From the NCBI GenBank assembly GCA_934654475.1, contig CAKUFZ010000002.1, forward strand, positions 62,001 through 126,000: a DNA stretch of 64,000 bases. Direction: 5' to 3'. Position 1 is the first letter of the stretch, and each line of letters begins with the position of its first letter. Positions 20,119 through 28,525 of the stretch are shown here, in pieces. Both the position numbers and the translations under genes were made by a program. Origin of the DNA: an uncultured Coriobacteriales bacterium (GTDB lineage Bacteria > Actinomycetota > Coriobacteriia > Coriobacteriales > UMGS124). The notes beneath the pieces are model-generated. The model was not told the origin of the DNA, made no database searches, and saw only the letters and a list, made by a program, of their open reading frames with translations.

Positions 20119-20194
20119 TGGTGGAGATGAGGGGATTCGAACCCCTGACCCCTTGACTGCCAGTCAAGTGCTCTCCCAACTGAGCTACACCCCC
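20119..20194 (-). tRNA. tRNA-Ala(GGC), downstream copy
   Basis: 76 nt with encoded CCA. Anticodon loop CTGGCAG reads GCC. The acceptor stem has the G3-U70 pair that marks tRNA-Ala. T loop GGTTCGAATCC is normal. Identical in sequence to the copy at 20286-20361. Confidence 0.97.
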
Positions 20195-20199
20195 GAAGG

Positions 20200-20274
20200 T
20201 GGTGGGCGTTGCAGGATTTGAACCTGCGACCCCTTCCGTGTGAAGGAAGTGCTCTACCCCTGAGCCAAACGCCC
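20200..20274 (-). tRNA. tRNA-Val(CAC)
   Basis: 75 nt with encoded CCA; acceptor GGGCGTT pairs with AACGCCC, anticodon loop TTCACAC gives CAC, reading the GTG valine codon. It lies between two identical alanine tRNAs, 5 nt from the downstream one and 11 nt from the upstream one, so a single processed transcript is likely. Confidence 0.97.
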
Positions 20275-20285
20275 GTGAACCGCAA

Positions 20286-20361
20286 TGGTGGAGATGAGGG
20301 GATTCGAACCCCTGACCCCTTGACTGCCAGTCAAGTGCTCTCCCAACTGAGCTACACCCCC
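20286..20361 (-). tRNA. tRNA-Ala(GGC), upstream copy
   Basis: Same 76-nt sequence as the copy at 20119-20194, with CCA encoded, GGC anticodon and G3-U70. It is the first gene of the tRNA operon, 22 nt after the -10 box. Confidence 0.97.
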
Positions 20362-20383
20362 GTGGGCTGCGGTGCGAGAAGTA

Positions 20384-20412
20384 ATATTACGCGCTCTCCT
20401 CTCCTAGCGCAA
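20384..20412 (-). promoter_or_regulatory. promoter of the tRNA operon
   Basis: On minus, -35 TTGCGC is 17 nt from -10 TAATAT, and the first tRNA begins 22 nt after the -10. The sequence between contains an AGGAGAGGAG purine tract and GCGCG just before the -10. The -35 abuts a perfect palindrome (20412-20433). Confidence 0.75.
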
Positions 20413-20433
20413 GCACTTTCTTGAGAAAGTGCT
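20412..20433. repeat. 22-bp perfect palindrome at the tRNA promoter
   Basis: AGCACTTTCT and AGAAAGTGCT flank a central TG (CA on minus). It touches the tRNA -35 box and lies downstream of fba. It could be an fba terminator without a T run, or an operator. Confidence 0.6.
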
Positions 20434-20435
20434 AA

Positions 20436-20455
20436 TTGTGGAGAACTCTCCACAA
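20436..20455. repeat. 20-bp palindrome downstream of fba
   Basis: TTGTGGAGA and TCTCCACAA flank a 2-bp centre, 2 bp from the neighbouring palindrome and 8 bp from the fba stop. Likely an RNA hairpin at the fba 3' end; it lacks a T run. Confidence 0.6.
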
Positions 20456-20463
20456 ATACCGTA

Positions 20464-21411
20464 CTACTCCGCTTCAGGCGCGGTGTAGGGGTCGATGCCC
20501 TTGAACACGTCGAGGGCCTCCTGGGGATCGTAGTCGGAGAAGGTGACGGCACTGATGGCGCGCGTCAGACGCACGGCTTCGTCAAGGCTGCGCTGGTGGA
20601 TGTTGCGGCCCGTGGCGTTGCCGGCAGCACCGCCCACATGGATCTGCTCCCAAAGCTGCGTAAGGAACGTCTCGGCGTCAACGGTGGAACCGCCGGCGCA
20701 CACAAGGCCGGTGCGGCCTGCGGCCTTGCTGGCCTGCTTGAGGAGCTCGGCAGACTTCTTGCCCTCCTCCTTGGGCGGGTTGACCTTCACGAAGTCGGCG
20801 CCCAGGCAGGCGGCGACACCGGCAGCGCCTGCAATGAGGTCGGCGGCCTTCTCGTTGGTCACGGCCTTGCCGCGCGGGTAGATCCAAAGAACCACGAGCA
20901 GGCCGTAGGCATGGGCGTCGGCAATGAGCTGGCCGGCCTCCTCGACCATCTGGGCCTCAAACTCACTGCCCAGGTAGATGGTGTAACCCACGCCCACGAT
21001 GTTGGCACCCATCTCGCGCATGTTGAGCACGGCGTCGAGGTCGGAAAGCATCGGCGAGTAGGGATCGGCCTGGGAGGTCTTGACCAGGTTGGTCTTGGAG
21101 TTCATCTTGACCAGGTAGTTGATGTCGGGATAGTCGGCGCCGTAGCGGGCGATGAGGCCGCGCTGGGCAGCGAGCACGCCGATGCAACCCTTGGCGCCGA
21201 TCTTGAAGAGGTGCTCGGGGTCGGCGTCGCTCTCGTCAATGCCCTCGCCGTAGAAGTCGGCGTTGAGGTGCTCGAACTTCTGGTCGCAAGCGTACAGCAT
21301 GAGCCTGCCAGTGCCGCGGGTGGCGGCCAGGAAGTTCTCGCGATAGGCGTCCTTGTACTCGGGCATGACGTCGAGCGGGACGCGCACATCTTCAAACGTG
21401 ATCTTCTTCAT
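20464..21411 (-). CDS. class I (DhnA/FbaB-type) fructose-bisphosphate aldolase
   Basis: Schiff-base aldolase of the DhnA/LacD family, interconverting fructose-1,6-bisphosphate with triose phosphates. The 315 residues include ACDQKFEHLN, the Schiff-base lysine context ADFVKVNPP and CAGGST with the phosphate-binding GG. The family also holds 2-amino-3,7-dideoxy-heptulosonate synthases and LsrF, so the substrate assignment carries some doubt; length and the QLIADAHAYGLLVVLWIYPRG segment favour aldolase. AAAGGG lies 5 nt before ATG 21411. Two palindromes follow its stop. Confidence 0.85.
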   Translation of the reverse strand: MKKITFEDVRVPLDVMPEYKDAYRENFLAATRGTGRLMLYACDQKFEHLNADFYGEGIDESDADPEHLFKIGAKGCIGVLAAQRGLIARYGADYPDINYLVKMNSKTNLVKTSQADPYSPMLSDLDAVLNMREMGANIVGVGYTIYLGSEFEAQMVEEAGQLIADAHAYGLLVVLWIYPRGKAVTNEKAADLIAGAAGVAACLGADFVKVNPPKEEGKKSAELLKQASKAAGRTGLVCAGGSTVDAETFLTQLWEQIHVGGAAGNATGRNIHQRSLDEAVRLTRAISAVTFSDYDPQEALDVFKGIDPYTAPEAE

Positions 21412-21492
21412 GGTTTCCCTTTCATATGTCTGTCGTTCGGCCGCAACAACCCAACGACAACGCGTCGGGAGCGGCGGCCCCTATAGAAGCGG

Positions 21493-21522
21493 CGCGCCTG
21501 CGGGCACAGACCCGCAGGCGCG
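21493..21522. terminator. 12-bp hairpin between rel and fba
   Basis: CGCGCCTGCGGG and its exact complement surround a 6-nt loop. It is just beyond the rel stop (21532). There is no T run on either side, so a Rho-independent terminator is doubtful; it may stabilise the rel mRNA 3' end. Confidence 0.45.
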
Positions 21523-21531
21523 ATGTACCAC

Positions 21532-23871
21532 CTAAGAGGACTTCTTCCTGGACGACTCGCCGGGCAGGGCGCGCCGTGCGTCAAAGACACCCTCGTAGCT
21601 CGCCAGACGGTGCAGGAGCGGGTCGAGGGCCTTGACGTTGGACAGCTCAACCAGGAAACGCAGGTTGGAGATGCCGTTCTTGTCGGTTTTTGTGCCGCAC
21701 GACACGATGTTGCCACCGGCGTCGGAGATGGCGGTGGAGACGTCCACAAGCAGGCGCGTGCGGTCCATTGCCTCAACGACAATCTCGACCTGGAACGTCG
21801 AGGAAAGGCCCGTGTCCCACGACACGCCGATCATGCGGCCCTCCGACTTGCGCAGGTCGGTGACATTGGGGCAGTCGGCACGGTGCACGCTCACGCCGCG
21901 CCCGCGTGTGACGAAGCCCACGATGTCGTCGCCCATGACGGGGTTGCAGCAATGGGCCAGACGCACGAGCATGCCGTCGGCGCCGTCGACGAGCACGCCG
22001 TTGGAGGCAAGCGCGCGCTTCTTGCGCTCAGTCGAGTTCTGCGCGCGACGCGAGAGGCGCGGGGTGCAGGCGGGGTTCTGCAGGCTCTCAAGAGCGCGCT
22101 TCTCGGCCTCTGCCTGGGTGTCCACCGCATCGTCGAGGATCGCCTTCACCTTGGTGGCGACAGTGCGTGCCGAAACCTTGCCGTTGCAGATGAAGACGAA
22201 CAGGTCCTCGGGGCCCGACACGCCGAACTCCACGGCCACGCTGCGCAGGGCGCGTACGGTGCGGGGCGTGGAGATGCCCAGACCGACCTTGCGCAGCTCG
22301 CGGGCAAGCTGGTCGCGGCCGGCTGCCGAGTCGTCGGCCTTGGTCATACGGCTGAAGTACGAGCGGATCTTCTGGCGCGCGCCCGGCGTCTTCACGATGT
22401 TGAGCCAGTCGCGGCTGGGCTTGGCGTTGTTCTGCGTGATGATCTCCACGCGGTCGCCCATCTGGAGCTCGTAGGAAAGCGGCACGACCGTGCCGTTCAC
22501 CTTGGCGCCGATGCAGTGATGGCCGACCTCGGTGTGCACCGCATAGGCAAAGTCGATGGGCGTGGAGCCCGCGCGGAGCACCTGCACCTCGCCGGCCGGC
22601 GTGAAGACGAAGACCTCGCTGTCGTACAGGTCGATCTTCACGGCCTCGAGGAACTCCTGGGGGTCGGACAGGTCGTCCTGCTGGGTCCAGTCGAGCGTGC
22701 GGCCCAGCCATGCGAGCTGGTCGTCGAGGCGCTGCGCGGAGCTCTGCTTGTCGCCGTCGGAGTTGCCCGCCTGCTTGTAGAGCCAGTGGGCGGCAATGCC
22801 GTACTCGGCGTGCTCGTTCATCTCCTCGGTGCGGATCTGCACCTCGAGGGGGCGGCCCGCAGGACCGATGACCGTGGTGTGCAGCGACTGGTACATGTTG
22901 AACTTGGGCATTGCGATGTAGTCTTTGAAGCGCCCGGGCATGGGCGTCCACAGGGCGTGGACGGCTCCGAGGACGCCGTAGCACTCGCGCACATCGTCGG
23001 TGATGACGCGCAGCGCGATGAGGTCGTAGATCTCGCTGAAGTCCTTGCCCTTGTTCTTCATCTTCATATAGATGGAGTAGAGGTGCTTGGGCCTGCCCAT
23101 GATGCGGAAATGCTCGATCTTGGCCTTCGTGAGCTCGTCGCGCAGGATGGTCTTGACCGTCTCCAGGTACGCCTCACGCTCGGCGCGCGACTCGGCCACC
23201 ATGCGCGCGACCTGGCGGTACTTCGCAGGATCCAGATAGAAGAACGACAGGTCCTCAAGCTCCCACTTGATGGAGCTGATGCCCAGGCGGTTTGCCAGGG
23301 GCGCATAGATGCTCATCGTCTCGTTGGCCTTGAAGATGCGGCGGTCCTCAGGGATGGCCATGAGCGTGCGCATGTTGTGCAGGCGGTCGGCCAGCTTGAT
23401 GATGATGACGCGAATGTCCTTGGCCATGGCGAGGAACATCTTGCGCAGGTTGAGCGCCTGCTGCTCGGACAGGCTCGACACGGAGATGTTCGTGAGCTTC
23501 GTCACGCCGTCAACCAGCTCGGAGACCTGGGGCCCAAAGAGCTCGGAGAGCTCATCGAGCGTGGCGTCGGTGTCTTCGACGGTGTCATGGAGAAGGCCCG
23601 CGCACAGCATGTCGACGTCAGAGTGGAGGTTCTTCGCCAAGATGATGGCGACTTCCACCGGGTGGTTGATGTAGGGCTCGCCCGACTTGCGCTTCTGGTC
23701 GCGATGGTGGGCGCGCGCGAACTCATAGGCACGCTCGATCTTCTCCACCTCGGCGGGGCTCAGGTAGGAAGCGGCGCATTCGCGCAGCACGGGAAAGTTG
23801 TCCAGCTGCCCTTGAGGCGGGAGGGCCGGCGCGGTGGGGTCGTACTTTGTGTGGATGACGGAGTCAGCCAT
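21532..23871 (-). CDS. rel: bifunctional (p)ppGpp synthetase/hydrolase (Rel/SpoT)
   Basis: Long RSH protein of 779 residues. The HD hydrolase has HHRDQKRKSGEPYINHP and HDTVED; synthetase motifs include RIMGRPKHLYSIYMKM and DLIALRVI. A TGS domain (VFTPAGEVQVLRAGSTPIDFAY) and a C-terminal ACT domain (FLVELSNVKALDPLLHRL) follow. Both catalytic halves look intact, so it should make and destroy (p)ppGpp. It follows the RecJ fusion by about 30 nt; AGGAGG lies 9 nt before ATG 23871. The recJ-rel pairing (with apt between in Firmicutes) is conserved; apt is missing here. Confidence 0.96.
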   Translation of the reverse strand: MADSVIHTKYDPTAPALPPQGQLDNFPVLRECAASYLSPAEVEKIERAYEFARAHHRDQKRKSGEPYINHPVEVAIILAKNLHSDVDMLCAGLLHDTVEDTDATLDELSELFGPQVSELVDGVTKLTNISVSSLSEQQALNLRKMFLAMAKDIRVIIIKLADRLHNMRTLMAIPEDRRIFKANETMSIYAPLANRLGISSIKWELEDLSFFYLDPAKYRQVARMVAESRAEREAYLETVKTILRDELTKAKIEHFRIMGRPKHLYSIYMKMKNKGKDFSEIYDLIALRVITDDVRECYGVLGAVHALWTPMPGRFKDYIAMPKFNMYQSLHTTVIGPAGRPLEVQIRTEEMNEHAEYGIAAHWLYKQAGNSDGDKQSSAQRLDDQLAWLGRTLDWTQQDDLSDPQEFLEAVKIDLYDSEVFVFTPAGEVQVLRAGSTPIDFAYAVHTEVGHHCIGAKVNGTVVPLSYELQMGDRVEIITQNNAKPSRDWLNIVKTPGARQKIRSYFSRMTKADDSAAGRDQLARELRKVGLGISTPRTVRALRSVAVEFGVSGPEDLFVFICNGKVSARTVATKVKAILDDAVDTQAEAEKRALESLQNPACTPRLSRRAQNSTERKKRALASNGVLVDGADGMLVRLAHCCNPVMGDDIVGFVTRGRGVSVHRADCPNVTDLRKSEGRMIGVSWDTGLSSTFQVEIVVEAMDRTRLLVDVSTAISDAGGNIVSCGTKTDKNGISNLRFLVELSNVKALDPLLHRLASYEGVFDARRALPGESSRKKSS

Positions 23872-23900
23872 GGCAATGCGCCTCCTGGAGTACCTCGGAT

Positions 23901-26900
23901 CTAGTCAGTAGGAAGTATAGGCCTGTTGATGCGCGCGAGCACAGAAGGCGCGTCGCTTTCGAGCGCCCAACGGCGAAATGCGTCAAATTCTTGCAGCGCG
24001 TTGAGCCCCTCGAGGTACCGGATGGAGCGCGTCAGGTCCATACGCTCGGGCGAAGGCACCATGGAGATGCGCCTGCCCACGCCATATCCACTCGTCTGGG
24101 TGAAGCCGAGCTCACGGAAGATGGAGATGCCGCAGGACACGCCCTTGGCCCCGAACGTGGGGGTGCAGCCCAGGCTCGCACAGTCCGCGGCAAGCTCGGC
24201 GTTGGTGAGCGCAAAACCGTCCTCGCCGCCCAGGCGCGCCTCGCGGTCGCGACGGCAAAGCACGCGGTAGAGCGACACCAGGTCCTCGCGGCACGGGGCG
24301 TCAGAGGAAAGGACACGCTCGTTGATGCGGGCGTCGGAGCCACCGTAGGCAAGATGAATCCAAGAATCGCTGCCATCGCGGCCTGCGCGACCCGACATCT
24401 GGTTGAACTCGACCTCGTCGAACGGCAGGTGATAGAGCACGACATGACGGACGTCGGGCAGGTTGACGCCCTCGCCGAAAGCGCTTGTCGACACAACGAG
24501 ACGAACCTCGCCCGAGCGGAAGGCGTCTTCCACGGCAGCACGGTCGGAACGGGAAAGGCCGGCGTTGTAGAAGGCAACGCGGTACCCGAAATCGCGCACG
24601 CGGCGGCGCAGCGTGCGGGCCAGGTTCACGGTCTGCTCGCGAGAGTTGACATACACGAGCGTCTTTTGACCGCTGGCAAGCAGGCTCACCAGGCGCTCGT
24701 CACGATCGGCGCGACCGCGCTCGTCACTCACATGCAGGTTCTCACGCACCGAGGGGTCGAGCACGACGCCGTCCGGGGCAATGTCGAGCAGGCGGCAGAT
24801 CTCCTGGCCGACCTTGGCGGAAGCCGTCGCGGTGACGGCAAGCACGCAAGGATGACCCAACTCGTCGAGCACGCGGGGCATGTCGAGGTAGGAGCTGCGG
24901 TTGCCCGAGGCCGCCAGACCCGCATGATGGGCCTCGTCCACCACGACAAAGCCGACGCGGCCCGAGCTTGCGAACTTGGCCGAGTGAATGGCGAGAAACT
25001 CCGGCGTGGTGAGGACGATGTCGACGGCGCCGGAGGCAAGTCCCTCGAACACGCTGGCGCGGTCCTCGAGCGGGGTCTCACCCGTGAGCACGCGCGTCGT
25101 CATACCGAGGCTGTCGAAGACGCGGCCCAGGTGGTAAGCCTGGTCGCTCACAAGCGCGCGCAAGGGATAGACAAAAACGCTCGCCTTGTTGTGCAGCAGT
25201 GCGCAGCGCGCCGCATGCACATGGAAGATGAGCGACTTGCCGCGACCTGTGGCCATGACGCACAGCGACGAGACGCCGGCCTCAAGGTTTTCAAGGGCGC
25301 GTGCCTGGGCAGGCAAAAGCTCGTGCTCGCCGATGAGGAGCCTGCGCAGCTCGTCGGTCACGTCTTTGGAGGACATCGCCGCCAGGCGCGCCCTCTCGGC
25401 AGCGCGGGCGTTGGCTTGTTCGAGCTCGTCGGCGCACGCGGCGCCGGTCTCGATGCTGACCAACACGTTGACGCCGACGGGCCTGCCGTCGACACCGCCC
25501 GTGATGTTCTCGACAACGGCACGGTAGGCCGCCCCGCGATCGATGCGCGGCGCGATGGCGGCGGCTATGAAGCGCTTGAGGTAGCCCACGCGATCGCCGT
25601 TGGGATCGATGAGGGCGACCGCCTTGGGGTCGTTGGGATTGGAAGGCTCTCGCTCGAGGCGCAGGGCATCGCCGGGCTGCAGACGAGCCACGATGCTCTG
25701 CCTGCCGTCGAACGTGACGCCGACGACCTTCGTATGGAACTGTGAGGCGTTGGCGAGGCTCTCGAGCTCGCTTTCGGAAATGTACTGGTCGGCGTTTTCG
25801 AAAAGGGCCTCGACAAGCCGCACGGTGGCGGGGTCGGGCGCCTCGGCGTCGCGTGCGTCGCGCAGAAGCACGTCCTTGACGTGCATCTTGCAGCTCACGC
25901 GGTTCTGCCACGTCTCGACCTTGGGTTCAAAGACAATGTCGACCGCCTCGTCGCACTCCACGAGCGCCTCGACGTTCTCGGCGTTGAACATGATGGCCTG
26001 GCAGGAGCCGCTCGCGTCGTTTGCGAGGAAGGAAAGGTGCTTGCCCTCCTCACCGCGCCGGCGGCGGTCTGTCATCGTGGCACCGGTGACCGCAAGCACC
26101 GGCGTCTCATTGCCCTGGCCAAAGGGCTGAAGCACCGAGAGGGAGGAGATGGTGTCGACGGTGACCTCGGCGAGGTCGACCACGGCCGAGACGCTCAGAC
26201 GGTCTTCGAAGTCCTCGGGAGGCAGCGCCGCGAGGTACTCCTCCATGCGGTCGCGGAAGGCGTCGAGGTTGCCGGCATCGAGCGTGATGCCCACGGCACC
26301 GGCATGGCCGCCGAAGCGGATGAGCAGGTCCGAGCAGCTCTCGACGGCCTCGAAGAGGTTGACGTCGCCGACGCTTCGGCCTGAGCCGCGCGCCACACCG
26401 TCGGAGATGGTGAAGAGGATGACAGGCACATGGTAGAGGCTCACGATGCGGCTCGCGACGATGCCCTTGACGCCTTCGTGCCACCCCTCCCCGCCCACGA
26501 CGATGACGCGCCCACCTTCGTAGGTGGCTTCGACAAGCGCGTTCGCGTCGTCAAACAGCTGGCGCTCGATGGCGCGGCGCTCGCGGTTGATGTCCTCAAG
26601 GCGCATGGCGATGCGCTCGGCCTCTTGAGGGTCGCGCTCCATGAGGAGGTTGAGCGCGATGGCCGGGTCGTCCATCCTACCCGCGGCGTTCATGCGCGGG
26701 ATGAGGGAGAAGGCCAGGTCGTCGGCAGACATCTGGGTGAGGTCGCGACGGGCCTGCACCGCAAGTGCCGCGAGACCCGGGTTTTCAACCCGACGCAGGC
26801 GTGCGATGCCCTCGGCCACGAGCGAGCGGTTCTCACCGGTGAGCAGCATCATGTCGCTCACCGTGCCCAGCGTGGCAATGTCGGTGTACTCGCGCCACAG

Positions 26901-27563
26901 GTCGGGCTGGCCCATACGGTGGCCGAGCTCGTCAATGACCTTGAGAGCGACACCGACACCGGCAAGCTCGCGGGAAGGACACTCGGGGTCGAGCTTGGGG
27001 TCGCACACCGGCACACCCTGCGGCACGAGGTCGCCAGGCTCATGGTGGTCGGTCACGGCGACGTCGATGCCGCGTTCGAGCAGCTCGGCGCACTCCTTTG
27101 CAGAGGCGATGCCGGTGTCGACGGTGACGATGAGGTCGGGGGCGCACATCTCCAGCAGCCGCTCGACGGCGATCTGCGACAGGCCGTAGCCTTCACCGAA
27201 GCGCTTGGGGATGAACGGGGTGACGTTGCCGCCGAGGTCGCGCAGGCCGCTCGTCAGAAGGCAGGTGGCGCTGATGCCGTCGACGTCGAAGTCGCCGAAG
27301 ACCGCGATGTGCTCCCCTGCCTCAAGGGCATGCTGCAGGCGGGCGACGACGGCATCCAGGCCTGGGATGAGAAGCGGGTCGGCCCAGTCACGGTCGAGCG
27401 ACGGCGAGAGAAAGTCCCTGGCCTGCTGCGCATCGCAGATGCCCCTGCCAGCCATGATGCGCGCGGCAAGCGACGACACCCCGCAGGAGTCCTCGATGAG
27501 CTGAGCGGCGCCGGCGTCGAAGGGAACGACCTCCCAGCGCCTGTTGCGGGCCAGGGACGCCAT
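23901..27563 (-). CDS. recJ: RecJ exonuclease fused to HIRAN domain and RecQ-like helicase
   Basis: One continuous 1220-residue frame. Residues 1 to about 570 are a full RecJ: DFDVDG, TDHHEPG (about 171), the DHHA1 loop GGHAGAVG (about 418) and the OB domain. Residues about 609-705 match the HIRAN domain (TKVVGVTFDGRQ, REPSNPNDPKAVALI, VGYLKR, ITGG). Residues about 740-1140 are an SF2 helicase with Walker A ATGRGKS (about 773), VVDEAHHAG (DEAH-type, about 874), VTATASAKV, VSTSAFGEGVNLPDVRHV and QMSGRAGRDGS. RecQ unwinds and RecJ degrades the freed strand in the same pathway, so the fusion is functionally sensible. No RecQ zinc or HRDC domain is seen. ATG 27563 overlaps the secF stop by 1 nt. 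Confidence 0.93.
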   Translation of the reverse strand: MASLARNRRWEVVPFDAGAAQLIEDSCGVSSLAARIMAGRGICDAQQARDFLSPSLDRDWADPLLIPGLDAVVARLQHALEAGEHIAVFGDFDVDGISATCLLTSGLRDLGGNVTPFIPKRFGEGYGLSQIAVERLLEMCAPDLIVTVDTGIASAKECAELLERGIDVAVTDHHEPGDLVPQGVPVCDPKLDPECPSRELAGVGVALKVIDELGHRMGQPDLWREYTDIATLGTVSDMMLLTGENRSLVAEGIARLRRVENPGLAALAVQARRDLTQMSADDLAFSLIPRMNAAGRMDDPAIALNLLMERDPQEAERIAMRLEDINRERRAIERQLFDDANALVEATYEGGRVIVVGGEGWHEGVKGIVASRIVSLYHVPVILFTISDGVARGSGRSVGDVNLFEAVESCSDLLIRFGGHAGAVGITLDAGNLDAFRDRMEEYLAALPPEDFEDRLSVSAVVDLAEVTVDTISSLSVLQPFGQGNETPVLAVTGATMTDRRRRGEEGKHLSFLANDASGSCQAIMFNAENVEALVECDEAVDIVFEPKVETWQNRVSCKMHVKDVLLRDARDAEAPDPATVRLVEALFENADQYISESELESLANASQFHTKVVGVTFDGRQSIVARLQPGDALRLEREPSNPNDPKAVALIDPNGDRVGYLKRFIAAAIAPRIDRGAAYRAVVENITGGVDGRPVGVNVLVSIETGAACADELEQANARAAERARLAAMSSKDVTDELRRLLIGEHELLPAQARALENLEAGVSSLCVMATGRGKSLIFHVHAARCALLHNKASVFVYPLRALVSDQAYHLGRVFDSLGMTTRVLTGETPLEDRASVFEGLASGAVDIVLTTPEFLAIHSAKFASSGRVGFVVVDEAHHAGLAASGNRSSYLDMPRVLDELGHPCVLAVTATASAKVGQEICRLLDIAPDGVVLDPSVRENLHVSDERGRADRDERLVSLLASGQKTLVYVNSREQTVNLARTLRRRVRDFGYRVAFYNAGLSRSDRAAVEDAFRSGEVRLVVSTSAFGEGVNLPDVRHVVLYHLPFDEVEFNQMSGRAGRDGSDSWIHLAYGGSDARINERVLSSDAPCREDLVSLYRVLCRRDREARLGGEDGFALTNAELAADCASLGCTPTFGAKGVSCGISIFRELGFTQTSGYGVGRRISMVPSPERMDLTRSIRYLEGLNALQEFDAFRRWALESDAPSVLARINRPILPTD

Positions 27564-28525
27564 TAGCGGCCCTGCTTGGTGTCGGAAGAAGCGTCGGCGG
27601 CCTTGTCGCCGTAACGCTTCTCAGCTTCACGCCACTGCGGCTCGCGGCCCTTCCACAGCGCATAGGCAGGCGCGGCAAGGACAAGCGAGGAGTAGGTGCT
27701 CAGCACGAGGCCGCACACCATGGCGAAGGCGAAGCCCTTGAGGGTGTCGCCGCCGAAAAGCAAGAGGATGAACACGGGCACCACAGAGGTGATGGAGGTG
27801 TTGAGCGAACGCACGATGACCTGGTTCTCAGACCAGTTGGTGATCTGCATGGCCGTGCGGTGCACGCCGTCGCGAAGGCCGCGGATGTTCTCGTTGACGC
27901 GGTTGAACACCACGACGGTGTCGTAGAGGCAGTAGCCCATGATGGTGAGCAGGGCCGCCACGACGTTGGGCGTGACCTCCATCTGCGTCCACGAGTAGAT
28001 GCCCATGACGATCACGAGCACCTGCGCCAGGGACAGGACGCCCATGAGGGCCATCTTGAACTCATAGCGCACCGAGACGTACAGGATGATGAGCGCGATG
28101 ACGACCACGAAGGCGATCGCCATGGAACGCGTGATGTCGCCGCCCCAGTTGGGGCCGATGGTGGTGACGGAGAACGTGTTGTCCGCAATGCCGACCTGCT
28201 GCGCCACGGCAGAAGCCACGGCGTTTGCCTCGACGGGGTCGGTCTCGCCGGTGCGCACCATGAAGCCGTCGACGTCGTTGACCGAGGTGGTCTGAACGAC
28301 GGCGTCAGGCTGGCCCTGGTCGGCGAAGGCGTCGCGCAGCTGAGACTGCGTCACGCCGGCGGCGTCGTTGAACGTGACCTGCGAGCCACCGAGGAACTCG
28401 ATGCCGAAGTTGAGGCCGCGGAACAGAAGGCCGGCGATGGAAAGCACGACGAGCACGAGCGAGATAGTAAAGAACAGGTTGCGATGCTTGACGAACTGAA
28501 TCTCATGCTTGAAATGGCTACGCAT
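27563..28525 (-). CDS. secF: protein translocase subunit SecF
   Basis: RND-type Sec accessory subunit that uses the proton gradient to drive late export. The 320 residues have the first helix (LFFTISLVLVVLSIAGLLF), periplasmic loop after NFGIEFLGGSQVTF, and the five C-terminal helices with VALLTIMGYCLYDTVVVFNRVNEN, the family core motif. The start ATG 28525 overlaps the secD stop by 8 nt (GTG 28534 is an alternative), so secD and secF are translationally coupled. A soluble C-terminal tail of about 35 residues ends the protein. Confidence 0.95.
   Translation of the reverse strand: MRSHFKHEIQFVKHRNLFFTISLVLVVLSIAGLLFRGLNFGIEFLGGSQVTFNDAAGVTQSQLRDAFADQGQPDAVVQTTSVNDVDGFMVRTGETDPVEANAVASAVAQQVGIADNTFSVTTIGPNWGGDITRSMAIAFVVVIALIILYVSVRYEFKMALMGVLSLAQVLVIVMGIYSWTQMEVTPNVVAALLTIMGYCLYDTVVVFNRVNENIRGLRDGVHRTAMQITNWSENQVIVRSLNTSITSVVPVFILLLFGGDTLKGFAFAMVCGLVLSTYSSLVLAAPAYALWKGREPQWREAEKRYGDKAADASSDTKQGR

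Noticed and set aside
20412..20433. The AGCACT...AGTGCT palindrome as an HrcA CIRCE element
   Set aside because: CIRCE is TTAGCACTC-N9-GAGTGCTAA. Here the central gap is different and the outer bases do not match.
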